From positions 1-32,157 of the forward strand of contig JAJXWH010000055.1 in the NCBI GenBank assembly GCA_021781745.1: 32,157 nucleotides of DNA, written 5' to 3'. The position numbers and the translations under genes are program-made. Below are positions 1 to 8,611 of this stretch, piece by piece. How positions within the stretch are numbered: the stretch's first letter is position 1; the number at the start of each line of letters is the position of its first letter. This DNA comes from Bacillota bacterium. Its GTDB lineage: Bacteria > Bacillota > Clostridia > Clostridiales > Clostridiaceae. A model generated the notes under the pieces. The model did no database searches and was not told the origin of the DNA. It worked only from the letters and a program-made list of their open reading frames with translations.

Positions 1-367
1 AAAACACATTCGCAGGATTTGTCTTTTTAATTATCATCTTCATTCCATCTTTTAGTTCTTCCACACGTTCTTCATCTAAAGGACTGTCAATAATATTTAA
101 AGTTATCGCAATACTTCCATCTTCATTGCACTTTATAATTTCTGGTCTGCTTTCTGATGGATATTTAAACTTTCTTGCTTCTAATGGCATGTCCTGAAAA
201 TCCTTTGGAATATACATCTTTAACCTTTCCTCAAAAAAGTCTCTTTCCTCAAATTCATAATATCTGTTTCCAATTTTCACAGGGCCACTTTTAATATCCT
301 TTTTAGCCTCTCTTTTCTCCATTTCATTTATAAAATCTAAAATCTTTTCGTCAACTCGTTCTGCCAT
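1..367 (-). CDS. Unknown protein, 3' end cut by window edge
   Basis: An open frame on the minus strand starts at ATG 367 and runs off the window at base 1, giving at least 122 residues. A GGGGG-type ribosome site lies 9 nt before the start, so the start is well supported. The visible part begins with a charged helix (MAERVDEKILDFINEM) and continues with a segment containing YIPKDFQDMPLEARKFKYP and SESRPEI, then a stretch with alternating beta-like residues (SIAITLNI). It has no signal peptide or membrane segment in the visible part. I do not recognise the family with certainty; the pattern 'proline-rich start, KYPSESRP' loosely recalls DcrB/DUF1795-type proteins, which is only an impression. 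It is the most distal visible gene of the minus-strand cluster, 34 bases after the four-TM gene, so it is probably cotranscribed. Confidence 0.7.
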   Translation of the reverse strand, partial: MAERVDEKILDFINEMEKREAKKDIKSGPVKIGNRYYEFEERDFFEERLKMYIPKDFQDMPLEARKFKYPSESRPEIIKCNEDGSIAITLNIIDSPLDEERVEELKDGMKMIIKKTNPANVF

Positions 368-401
368 ATATCTTTTCCCCCTTCTATTTCACTTATAACT
401 T

Positions 402-794
402 CTATACACTCAAATCTTTATCCAAAGTTTCATCATTCATTTTTTCTAATTTTATGTTCTTATGATAATGTAGAGTCCCTCTTATACCTTGAAAATAACC
501 TATTGCAAAAATAAATATTATTGCTAAACCTACTATGCCTCCATTACTAAATATCATAATAGCCTTATTTATAGTGTAGTAAATAAATAAAGCAATTGCA
601 CATACTCTGCTTTTTTTACTTACTCCAAAAGCTAGTCCCAATACTAGTACTACCTCCAATAGCTCAGATAAATCCAAACCCAAATCCCAAATTCCCAGAA
701 TGGACAACATTGTTAGAATCAGTGTCATAACTCCAGATAATATTGCCAAACAATATGCATTTTTTATATGTTTAAATGCTTTCTCATTATCCAT
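402..794 (-). CDS. Small four-helix membrane protein of unknown function
   Basis: This is a 130-aa protein with about four hydrophobic segments (roughly residues 13-36, 42-58, 62-80 and 86-103) and a charged C-terminal tail. There is no signal-peptide-like cleavage site and no motif I recognise. A GAGGATGGGG sequence just upstream of ATG 794 is an acceptable ribosome site. It sits 21 bases downstream of the 259-aa gene in the same orientation, which suggests one transcript. As an inference it could be a membrane anchor of the cluster's apparatus, but nothing in the sequence proves that. Confidence 0.65.
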   Translation of the reverse strand: MDNEKAFKHIKNAYCLAILSGVMTLILTMLSILGIWDLGLDLSELLEVVLVLGLAFGVSKKSRVCAIALFIYYTINKAIMIFSNGGIVGLAIIFIFAIGYFQGIRGTLHYHKNIKLEKMNDETLDKDLSV

Positions 795-815
795 TAAAAT
801 TCCCCATCCTCACTT

Positions 816-1595
816 TTAATCTATAAGTATCTTCTTAAATCTTCCGCTGCCTCTACGTCCATGACTGCCTGCTCCATCTTTTGCACTGCTTAATACATCT
901 AAAAGATAATAATATAAATCTTCATTACTATACTCTCTGTTTTCAATGCTCAATTTGTATGCTAAATAACTGATTAATATCTCTTTTTGAATAGCTTCCT
1001 TGCTTTGAACACACATCATTGCAAAGGATATATCCCAAGGCTCATTTAAATTACAGCCTAATAATTCTAGTCCAAATCTTCTTAAGATATCTGGATTTAA
1101 ACTGCTGTCTCCATAAGCTGCATAAGGTGCATATATTGTATTTACTGTATCGTATTCTGTGCTTAAATCAGTAAAATCTGTATGATTAATTCTAAGCTTT
1201 GCTCCAACTCTTAATTTAAATCTGCAAATCTCAATTTCATTTTCTCCAAGTTCTAAATTCTCTGTTAAACTCATTTCTGTAGAATTCATCCTAAAGTCGC
1301 TATCCTGCATTTCAGGTAAGAATTTTACCTTTAAAATCGTAAGCTTATTGCTGCAGGTGTATTCAAGTCTGCTATCCTTTTTTAAAAGGTAAATTACACC
1401 ATGGTATTTTATTATTCCTTTTGATATTTTTATATAATTGTCAGAAACCTCTAAATCACACCCGGAAATTATCCCATCAGAATATCCCTTAAACTGTGCA
1501 TCAAAAAATTCCCTAGAAAAATCCCTAAGTTCCTCAAGCATTTCAATTTTCAAAAGCCTTCCGCTATTAAAAATCGGATATCTATTTTCAAACAC
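816..1595 (-). CDS. Unknown 259-aa protein, possible tail/baseplate-associated component
   Basis: This is a soluble 259-aa protein with a GTG start at 1595 and an AAGGGG ribosome site close upstream. Residues about 1-150 look beta-rich, with a run that contains GIIKYHGVIYLL and repeated alternating hydrophobic strands. The remainder (about 165-240) is helical, with a WDISFAMMCVQSKEAIQKEI segment, followed by a Gly/Arg/Ser-rich tail (GSHGRRGSGRF). I do not recognise a family. A beta N-terminal part followed by a helical part is also the general layout of T6SS TssK and phage receptor-binding proteins; that is analogy only. It is separated from the Hsp70 gene by a 484-base intergenic region full of repeats, so it may have its own promoter. 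Confidence 0.65.
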   Translation of the reverse strand: MFENRYPIFNSGRLLKIEMLEELRDFSREFFDAQFKGYSDGIISGCDLEVSDNYIKISKGIIKYHGVIYLLKKDSRLEYTCSNKLTILKVKFLPEMQDSDFRMNSTEMSLTENLELGENEIEICRFKLRVGAKLRINHTDFTDLSTEYDTVNTIYAPYAAYGDSSLNPDILRRFGLELLGCNLNEPWDISFAMMCVQSKEAIQKEILISYLAYKLSIENREYSNEDLYYYLLDVLSSAKDGAGSHGRRGSGRFKKILID

Positions 1596-1665
1596 CTTAC
1601 CCCTTCTCTCCTTACCAATTTTCTATATTTCATCCCTACCATAACCCATATTTATATATGCTGAT

Positions 1666-1913
1666 ATAATATAAAGTTCATACTAAACCAGAAATCAAAG
1701 TTATTATTTTTTATTGACTTAAATTGACAGCTTCACCAAAAATCAAATACATTTTTGTGAAGTAAACAATAATGTTTTCAGCCTCTAGCACCCCATTCAT
1801 TTGCATCGCTATAATATTAAGTTCACGCTAAACCAGAAATCTAAGTTATTATTTTTTGATTGACTTAATTTGACGGCTTTACCAAAAATCAAATACATTT
1901 TTGTGAAGCAGGC
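1666..1913. repeat. Direct repeat pair, about 103 bp (1666-1768 and 1811-1913)
   Basis: Two nearly identical copies are offset by 145 bases. Both contain CTAAACCAGAAATC, AGTTATTATTTTTT and ACCAAAAATCAAATAC in the same order with a handful of substitutions. The second copy runs into the long palindrome at 1881-2073 and includes its left outer arm; the first copy stops there and lacks the palindrome's interior. It looks like a partial duplication of the palindrome's flank plus one arm. The rest of the 1596-2079 intergenic region shows no gene. Confidence 0.85.
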
Positions 1914-2073
1914 ATTTGAAAATTTCGCTGTTAAAAGCACTTAATGGAGGCTTGTTCCAAGTTAGCTTGTCACACTGAAAGTGGGAGCAAGCTAATTTGG
2001 GCGCAAGCCTCCATTTAGTGCTTTCAGCAAAATTTTCATAGTCCTGCGGAATAAAAATGTATTTGATTTCGGT
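1881..2073 (-). repeat. Long structured palindrome, copy A
   Basis: About 193 bp fold back on themselves as an imperfect palindrome. The outer arms are ACCAAAAATCAAATACATTT on the left and its near complement ending in GATTTCGGT on the right; the inner arms carry GGAGGCTTG and CAAGCCTCC. On the minus strand (sense relative to the Hsp70 gene, whose stop lies 7 bases away) the 5' arm contains ACTATGAAAATTTTGCTG and the 3' arm AACAGCGAAATTTTCAAATG. The same arm-specific motifs recur in the copies at 16427-16645, 25802-26029 and 31487-31620. As RNA it would form a very long hairpin immediately after the Hsp70 cistron and could act as a processing, stability or termination element. Confidence 0.85.
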
Positions 2074-2079
2074 AAACTT

Positions 2080-4707
2080 CTATTTAAGTCCATCGAAAAA
2101 GTTTCGTTCCCATTTGTCATTTTCAAAGTAGAAGAAGTTTTCTTTTCCTATATATAGTTCTTCTTCTTTTCTTAAGATAGCTAGTACATAAAAGCCCCAT
2201 AGCTCTTCTTCTTCCCATACAAAGAATTTCACTTCATTGTTTTCTATGTTGTCTGTTTCATGTTGATTGATATTTGGAAACATTTTTCCTATAGTTTTTG
2301 CATCAGTCTTCTCTAGTTCTTCTTCATTAAATTGATAATTATATTCGTATTTTACATTGTCATTACTGTCTTTTAGATACAATTTAAGAAGAATTCTATC
2401 CATAAATCTTGAAATGAAGCCTCTATTTATTTCTCTTCCTTTAATTAAAGTCTTTTGCTCTCCAGTATGTGTATAAGCTGTTAGAACATAAGGAAGGGTT
2501 GGAGTTTTGCTTTCTATATTTATATCTGCATATCCAAAGTTTCTGGCATATAAATATTTTAATGAACCTTTAAGACATGCAAGCTTTAATTCATATTCTT
2601 CCTTAGCTTCTTTTTTGCTTTTATTAACTTCAATTATTCTCCCTGGTATAAATTCTTTTAAAGCATCCTTAAAAATATCTACCTTGCAGGATTGTCCTGT
2701 TAATTTAATGAAAGAATAATCATATAACTCATCGTTGTCATATAATTTCTCTAAAAATTTCTTTATTATATTATAAACATCACCTTTTATTAAAGTGGTT
2801 ACTTCATATATGCTGAGAGAGATGCTTGGAGCTTCTTTTACTACCTGCAAAATTCCTTTATTTACATATGATAATTTCCATTTATCAAATTTTATTACAT
2901 TTTCCTCGGAATCCTTACTTTCTTTAGGAGTTAATATAATATTTAAAATATCTGGGTTTGCAAAAAATAATTTTTTAACTTCTTCTGCTAAATCAAATAA
3001 GAAATAATAATTACTTCTAACCTTGCAGTAATCTTCTTTACTCCTTGTTTCATATAGCTGAAACTTTGTTGGTATTATTGCTTCGGCTCTCTCATATGCT
3101 TCATTTAAAGTTTCATATAATTCATTAATTCCGGTCTTGTCTATAAATCTAAATATATCTATTTTAAATTCATCTATTATGGCCTTTTTTATACTCTCAT
3201 CCTCATTAATTAAAACATTTGCCATTAATATCTTTATAAATTGAAGTATTCTAAAAGTAAGATTATTCCCTCCAAAATCTGTATCTCCATTTTCATAAGA
3301 AGTTTCTATGTCTAGCTTATAAGATACCCTTCCATTAGATATATTGAAGCTGCAGCCAGTAAGATCAGTAGTTCCCCCGCCGCAGTCTATAATTAAAGCT
3401 TTATACCATTCCCCCTGAACATATCTCTTTTTATCTATTAATTCAGAAATTGTATTATAAAGTACAGCAACACTTTCTTCTAATATATTTGTACTTTCCA
3501 CGGTATAATCGCTTAGGATATCTTTAAATAAAGTATGAAATTTATATTTTTGCTTCGATGGGCAGGATATATAAATATTTTTAAATTTACATTTAAATCT
3601 TTGCTGAGCTAAAGAGATAATATAATTAAGATAAGCTTTTATAATATCCTTTCTCTTTATAAAGGTTGTTCTTTCATTTATATCAATTACCTTTTCACTT
3701 TTTTCAAAATCACTTATCCATCTTTTTATATCATAGAAAAGACTCATTCCATCATCTACATATCTTCTTCTTGATTCTCTCATTGCTTCATATCCAAAGA
3801 TATATTCTATTTCATTATCTTCAATATTTTTTACTCCTACAACGCTTGGTATAAGCGGAGTTATTTCCATTTGCTCCTTTGTTTCATTAATTATTTTTAC
3901 AAATTTTACTTTATCATCTTCGTAATCTGCGTATTCCTGGCTTTCGGTTAAATTTTCATTTAAGCCTGGAAATATTTCTTTATCTATATAAATACCAGCT
4001 GTTGTGTTTGTGGTTCCAAAGTCAATAGCTAGCGGCATTTTTGTCTCATTTAATGGTTTTACTTCAAATTGTAATATTGGCAGGGAAATAAATTTGATTG
4101 AGTAATTTATTTCAATAGTGTCTCCTTCATAAGTATCATAAAGGGTTTCTGAATCTTTTTCTGAAAAGAATAAAAGACTATAATGCTTACTTTCTGATTC
4201 TCTTGCTTCTACTAACTCACTTTTTGTTAAAAAGTATTTTTCTTTATTGTCCATAAATATTCTTTTTATATTAAATATAGTGCAAACTTTATAATTGTTA
4301 TCAACTAAAAGCACATTTCCTTCTTCTAGGTTTTCGTTACTTCTTAAAATACAATTGTCATAAATATCAAGAGCTAAATTTTCGTAAAGAGTAATTTTCC
4401 CTGGATAATCAATGTTAGCATCTGTAATGATTTCTTTTTTACTTCTCTCTAAAAACCTTTCAATCCTTCCAATTCCGCCAATTAAATAATTATTTATGAG
4501 TTTTTTCTCTTTTTCGCCTCTATACTTCATTATGAGTCTTATTAGTTCTTCTTTATCAAGAGGATTAACTATACTCTTTACCAGCTTTTCTTTATTACAT
4601 ATTTCCCTTAATTGAAAAGTGGTCATGAGTCTTAAATCTTTTTCTTTATACTTGTTCTTCTTTTCATTTTCATTTCCCTTATGTAGCTTGTATGAATATA
4701 AACTCAT
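2080..4707 (-). CDS. Hsp70/DnaK-like ATPase protein with long N-terminal extension
   Basis: This 875-aa protein carries an Hsp70/actin-fold ATPase core. The phosphate-1 motif (AIDFGTTNTTAG, residues 227-238) and phosphate-2 motif (DCGGGTTD, 441-448) are intact, so it probably binds and hydrolyses ATP. It differs from DnaK: about 225 residues precede the core, including a small helical element at about 28-64 (LREICNKEK ... KEELIRLIMKYRG) that looks SAP-like, and a canonical substrate-binding beta domain with helical lid is not evident at the C terminus (about 740-875 is different and acidic). The start has a clean AGGAGG site. Together with the J-domain protein at 10714-11154 it may form a dedicated chaperone pair. 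It follows the 232-aa gene by 24 bases. Which client it acts on is not shown; assembly or disassembly of the tail-like proteins is an inference. Confidence 0.9.
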   Translation of the reverse strand: MSLYSYKLHKGNENEKKNKYKEKDLRLMTTFQLREICNKEKLVKSIVNPLDKEELIRLIMKYRGEKEKKLINNYLIGGIGRIERFLERSKKEIITDANIDYPGKITLYENLALDIYDNCILRSNENLEEGNVLLVDNNYKVCTIFNIKRIFMDNKEKYFLTKSELVEARESESKHYSLLFFSEKDSETLYDTYEGDTIEINYSIKFISLPILQFEVKPLNETKMPLAIDFGTTNTTAGIYIDKEIFPGLNENLTESQEYADYEDDKVKFVKIINETKEQMEITPLIPSVVGVKNIEDNEIEYIFGYEAMRESRRRYVDDGMSLFYDIKRWISDFEKSEKVIDINERTTFIKRKDIIKAYLNYIISLAQQRFKCKFKNIYISCPSKQKYKFHTLFKDILSDYTVESTNILEESVAVLYNTISELIDKKRYVQGEWYKALIIDCGGGTTDLTGCSFNISNGRVSYKLDIETSYENGDTDFGGNNLTFRILQFIKILMANVLINEDESIKKAIIDEFKIDIFRFIDKTGINELYETLNEAYERAEAIIPTKFQLYETRSKEDYCKVRSNYYFLFDLAEEVKKLFFANPDILNIILTPKESKDSEENVIKFDKWKLSYVNKGILQVVKEAPSISLSIYEVTTLIKGDVYNIIKKFLEKLYDNDELYDYSFIKLTGQSCKVDIFKDALKEFIPGRIIEVNKSKKEAKEEYELKLACLKGSLKYLYARNFGYADINIESKTPTLPYVLTAYTHTGEQKTLIKGREINRGFISRFMDRILLKLYLKDSNDNVKYEYNYQFNEEELEKTDAKTIGKMFPNINQHETDNIENNEVKFFVWEEEELWGFYVLAILRKEEELYIGKENFFYFENDKWERNFFDGLK

Positions 4708-4731
4708 ATTCTCCTCCTAAAACTTTTTTCT

Positions 4732-5430
4732 TTACTCAACCATAATAGTTTCGTTAATCTTCATGGTATTATCCAGACCTATAATTCCAAAATGCTTATC
4801 CCAAAATATTAAGGGCTTCATGTTTATAGGTAAAAATGTTTCAACTATAACATTGATTTTAATTTCTAGTTCCTTGTTTTCTTCTTCATCTAAATATATA
4901 TAAACATTTTTTGGTCTTTCCTTACTCATGTAAATTACACTGTTTTTGAATATTTTTCTTAGAATTTTTCTAAATAATTCAAGGGAAATTCCAGCTCTAT
5001 ATAAGTTGATAAATCCATTTAAAAAAATATCCAATTCTTCCTTTTCAAAATAGCTTATATTTTTAGCCAGCTTTTCTCCAAATACTGAATTTAATATATC
5101 TTTAAGCAGGAATTTCTTATAAAATTCTGTTTTACACAAACCTATTTTTAGATCTAATTCACCTAAGTAATGCAATAATATATCCAAAAGGACTTCTCTA
5201 AGTTCCTGACTTTCTTCCAAGTTAATATTAAATAAATCTTTAAAAATCTCATAAAATCTATAGCATTCATTTACTTCTATAATGTTATCTTCTGGAAGGG
5301 CACTAGAATTAAGTTCATTTAGAGAAATCTCCATATATGGACTGCTGGTTTCTGCATGTATAAATTTTATATCTCCTCTAGGAATATTTTGCCTATCTGC
5401 TTTTAATAACATCTCCCAAATATAATTCAT
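4732..5430 (-). CDS. Unknown 232-aa protein, coupled to the 424-aa gene
   Basis: This is a 232-aa soluble protein whose ATG overlaps the stop of the upstream 424-aa gene as ATGA, a sign of translational coupling and often of a complex between the two products. The sequence is largely helical up to about residue 170, then has strands, including a charged segment around 176-192 (YLDEEENKELEIKINVIVE), and ends with LPINMKPLIFWDKHFGIIGL. I do not recognise the family. The 'long helical part, then LPIN...FGIIG end' together with the neighbouring gene made me consider a baseplate-wedge protein (TssG or phage gpI-like), but no motif proves this. Confidence 0.75.
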   Translation of the reverse strand: MNYIWEMLLKADRQNIPRGDIKFIHAETSSPYMEISLNELNSSALPEDNIIEVNECYRFYEIFKDLFNINLEESQELREVLLDILLHYLGELDLKIGLCKTEFYKKFLLKDILNSVFGEKLAKNISYFEKEELDIFLNGFINLYRAGISLELFRKILRKIFKNSVIYMSKERPKNVYIYLDEEENKELEIKINVIVETFLPINMKPLIFWDKHFGIIGLDNTMKINETIMVE

Positions 5431-6701
5431 ATTAATCTTCCTTCACACTTATATTCTGGATAAAGCAATTGAACTTCTGATACTAAGAAACTTAGAATAT
5501 CTTTATTTAAATAATATTCTTTGTTTATTGGCTCAAAATATAAAACAAGAGACTTCTTTACATTTTCTTCTCTTATTTCATCTATTATAAAGTTATTTAC
5601 CTCATAGGTTTGTTTAAATTCCTCTGGATAGTCTGCTGTAAGCTTAACTTCATTAAATATTAAATGCTTTGAAACTTTATATGAATTTATTACTCTAGCA
5701 AGCTCTGTTTTAGTCTTTATTGTATAAGGTTTTTCGAAGGCCAATTTATTTGTAAAGTTAACTTTTATTTCATTAGTCATAAGCTCATATTCATATTTTT
5801 TATTTTTATGTGGATCTATAATGCATAGGAACTTCCAATCAATTGATTCACTTATGCTTGTACATATTATTACTGACTTTTTAGTAAAGGTAATATAATT
5901 AAACTCACTATTTTCTTCATCCACTAAATATCCATTTTTTGTTCCTTCTTTTACTATGGTGATATCATGCTCATAACTTACTTTATCTATGCACGGTACT
6001 GGAAATCCTCCACACTTTAAGCTCAGCTCCTTTATATTCCAAAGGGGCACCATATTATACTCTACATACTGTGCATATTCCCCAAAATCAACTTCAATGG
6101 TGCTTATATTTTCATTTCTGTCTAGGTTGCCTTCTATCCCTATTAAAACTACATCGGCAATTTTATAGATATATGGATCATTTACTGTAGTCCACGGAAT
6201 ATTATTTTTTATGAAGCTTCTATATAACTTACTAACTTTATCAATATATTGCCTATTTTCTACTATTTTAAAATCAGCTTCATAAATCCTTTTGTCTGTC
6301 GTTATACGACCTTTTATATTAAAATCTTTATTTATAAATTCCCTGAACTTTAGGTAATCGCATTTAAGAAAAACCTTAAACATCTTTTTATCTTTTCTAT
6401 TTTTAATTGCTTCTAAAATCTCTAAAGTATTATAAATTTTTTCTTCTGCATCTTCTTTTAATATTGGGTATAAAAAATCATCAGTTATATCTAACTTATC
6501 TTTTCGAATTATAGTCGAGTAAATATTGTATTTTTCTTTTATATAAGGCACTTCATTAAATACTCTTTTTTCTATATCGTTAAGCCTATCTTTTGAATAT
6601 TCCTCTAGTTCTTCGAAGACACCATTCATTATTTTTTTTAGAAGCAATCTATCATTTAAATCCTTTATTTCATTTAATTTCTCATAAATCCTATCATCCA
6701 T
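5427..6701 (-). CDS. Unknown 424-aa protein
   Basis: This 424-aa protein has no membrane segment or signal peptide. The first 125 residues are charged and helical (DRLNDIEKRVFNEVPYIKEK). The middle and C-terminal parts are beta-rich, with a segment PWTTVNDPYIYKIADVVLIG near residue 170 and several alternating strands thereafter. The start is preceded by GTAGGTG. It lies 21 bases after the large PP2C/TPR gene and overlaps the next gene by 4 bases. I do not recognise the family; its size, pairing and place make a structural or adaptor role in the same apparatus reasonable, but this is inference only. Confidence 0.75.
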   Translation of the reverse strand: MDDRIYEKLNEIKDLNDRLLLKKIMNGVFEELEEYSKDRLNDIEKRVFNEVPYIKEKYNIYSTIIRKDKLDITDDFLYPILKEDAEEKIYNTLEILEAIKNRKDKKMFKVFLKCDYLKFREFINKDFNIKGRITTDKRIYEADFKIVENRQYIDKVSKLYRSFIKNNIPWTTVNDPYIYKIADVVLIGIEGNLDRNENISTIEVDFGEYAQYVEYNMVPLWNIKELSLKCGGFPVPCIDKVSYEHDITIVKEGTKNGYLVDEENSEFNYITFTKKSVIICTSISESIDWKFLCIIDPHKNKKYEYELMTNEIKVNFTNKLAFEKPYTIKTKTELARVINSYKVSKHLIFNEVKLTADYPEEFKQTYEVNNFIIDEIREENVKKSLVLYFEPINKEYYLNKDILSFLVSEVQLLYPEYKCEGRLI

Positions 6702-6722
6702 TTTTTCACCTACGTTAAATTA

Positions 6723-8576
6723 TTATTTAGCTGCAGTTTGGGTTTTTGCTGAAGCTTGATCTATAGCATTTATTTTTTCAGTTACTTTTGATAAATCATC
6801 ATTATCTCCTAGGCTGCTGTATGCATCTTTAGCTAAAAGATATAATACTTTTGCTGAAGTATTGTCACCCTCTGCATATTTTTTATCTGCTTCTTCCTTG
6901 TATTTATCTGCCTCACTCTTTTTATCAGAGGTCTCACTGATTTTTTTATCCATAAGTGCTATTTTATCTACTAATTCATCAGCTAAACTATTTGCATTTA
7001 TTTCTTCAAATTTCTCTTTAGCTAATTCATAGTACATTTTTGCACTTACATAATCTCCTGCAGTATATTTTAGATCTCCATTTTTTCTAAGATCTATGGC
7101 TTTATTTTCAGCATCTTCTGCTGCTTTCTTAGCATCTTCTGCTTTTTTCGCTGCATCTTCCTGCTGCTTCTTCGCATCATCATCAGCTTTCTTTTTATCG
7201 TCTGCCGCTTTATCTGCATCAGCCTTTTGTTGTTTTGCATCGGCAGCTTTTTGATCATATATCTTTTGAATCTTATCCATAGCTTCTTTCTTTTCATCTT
7301 TTAAATTGCTATCTACTGCTAAATCTTTAGCATCTAAGTAATTTTGCAATGCGCCATCTAAATCTCCATCATTGTATTGCTTATCTCCTAAGGTTAATAA
7401 ATCCGCAACCTTTATACATTTCTTAGCTATATCTATTTTATTTAATATATAATCTCTTCCTATATCCTCTGAATCTCCTGCTTTTTCTAGAGCAAGAGTG
7501 TATTTATCTAAAGCATCATCATATTTTTTCCCATCTAATTCTTTATCACCATCAATTATGATTCCTGTATATTTATAATCAGTATCTAAGTTCTTTTCAT
7601 CATCAGCAAGTTTATACTTTTCCGCTATAGCTAAAGCATCTTTATATTCCTGATTAGCTTTTTCAATATTGCCCTCTTGAATGTATTCCTCTGCATCTTT
7701 CTTATCTTTATTCATTACAGCAATATCATCAGCCTTTTTATGTTTGTATATTATAAATGCCCCTACCCCTATTGCTATTATTAAGAGTACGAGTATTGCA
7801 GCTATTATAGCTATTTTTATTTTCTTGCTTCTTTTTGGATCTATGTATGCTTTTTCTACAAAAGTCATAGCCAAAGTATAATTCTCTAATTCTTTTCCCT
7901 GTCTTGATAAAATTGCATCTTCAACGTTATCAATTACATCCTTAGGTTCTTTTGCTCCTTCTAAAGAATCTTCTATTTCTTTAGCATCGCAATTTTCCCA
8001 TATCCCTTTTGTTAAAAGTGCAAACACATCTCCATCAAAAAGTTTGATTTTCTTCGATATAAAAGTTTTTTTAAAATCACTTTGCCCTAAATATGCAGAA
8101 AGATTGTTCCTCTCAGCGTGCTTTTCCATTGCATCTAGAGGAATCATCTCATCATCTGCTAATTGTTGTGCTAGTGATTGATCTTTACTTTTATGCTTCA
8201 AATATCCATCTTTAAAGTAATAAAGCCTTGTATTTCCTATAACTGAATAAATTAATTTACTATAGTTAGTTACAACTACAGTCATTGATGCCTTTAATCT
8301 CACATTTCTGCTGCTGGCTATAAGTTCATCATTTACATTCTTTAAATATTTCCTTAATGTGAATTTATTCATTGTAGGCTTTGCTGTAAAATCTTTTATG
8401 AAAGTTGTTACTGCTATTTTGGCACTTTCTAATTCCTTGTCTTTATCTATTCCATCAGCTATTACATAACATGCATAATTATCTAGCTCAACAAATGCAA
8501 AATAGTCTTTATTCTGTAAATTAGTTCCTTCTTCTGATATAAAACTTGTCTTAAATTTTGAGTTTAGCTTCCTCAT
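6723..8576 (-). CDS. PP2C-like (probably inactive) domain + TM + TPR-like/TolA-like coiled coil
   Basis: About 617 aa. Numbering below is for the frame opened by GTG 8585; ATG 8576 is preferred because AGGG lies 8 nt upstream. Residues about 10-245 have the order of PP2C elements (IADGIDKDK at 42-50, SVIGNTRLYYF at 114-124, FALLTKGIWE at 188-197, ENYTLAM at 234-240). The first aspartate (D44) is present, but the later PP2C acidic positions are N118, K193 and N235, so metal-dependent phosphatase activity is doubtful. One TM helix follows at about 256-280. The C-terminal about 340 residues carry repeated units such as YTAGDYVSAKMYYELAKEKF (TPR-like, also AEGDNTSAKVLYLLAKDAY) and an Ala/Lys/Asp-rich coiled coil at about 432-495. 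With a single TM, this tail is expected outside the membrane, linking cytoplasmic signalling to the envelope. Confidence 0.85.
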   Translation of the reverse strand: MRKLNSKFKTSFISEEGTNLQNKDYFAFVELDNYACYVIADGIDKDKELESAKIAVTTFIKDFTAKPTMNKFTLRKYLKNVNDELIASSRNVRLKASMTVVVTNYSKLIYSVIGNTRLYYFKDGYLKHKSKDQSLAQQLADDEMIPLDAMEKHAERNNLSAYLGQSDFKKTFISKKIKLFDGDVFALLTKGIWENCDAKEIEDSLEGAKEPKDVIDNVEDAILSRQGKELENYTLAMTFVEKAYIDPKRSKKIKIAIIAAILVLLIIAIGVGAFIIYKHKKADDIAVMNKDKKDAEEYIQEGNIEKANQEYKDALAIAEKYKLADDEKNLDTDYKYTGIIIDGDKELDGKKYDDALDKYTLALEKAGDSEDIGRDYILNKIDIAKKCIKVADLLTLGDKQYNDGDLDGALQNYLDAKDLAVDSNLKDEKKEAMDKIQKIYDQKAADAKQQKADADKAADDKKKADDDAKKQQEDAAKKAEDAKKAAEDAENKAIDLRKNGDLKYTAGDYVSAKMYYELAKEKFEEINANSLADELVDKIALMDKKISETSDKKSEADKYKEEADKKYAEGDNTSAKVLYLLAKDAYSSLGDNDDLSKVTEKINAIDQASAKTQTAAK

Positions 8577-8611
8577 TTTCTTCACCCTAACTTAGTTTTA
8601 TTGGTTGTAAT

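Noticed and set aside
1881..2073. CRISPR array or tRNA-like structure in the repeat-rich gap
   Set aside because: The repeats are one long inverted repeat and a single pair of direct repeats, with no regular spacers and no tRNA elements.
7094..7297. A 67-aa Lys/Met/Arg-rich frame inside the PP2C/TPR gene
   Set aside because: It is an out-of-frame reading of the repetitive Ala/Lys/Asp coiled-coil codons on the same strand.
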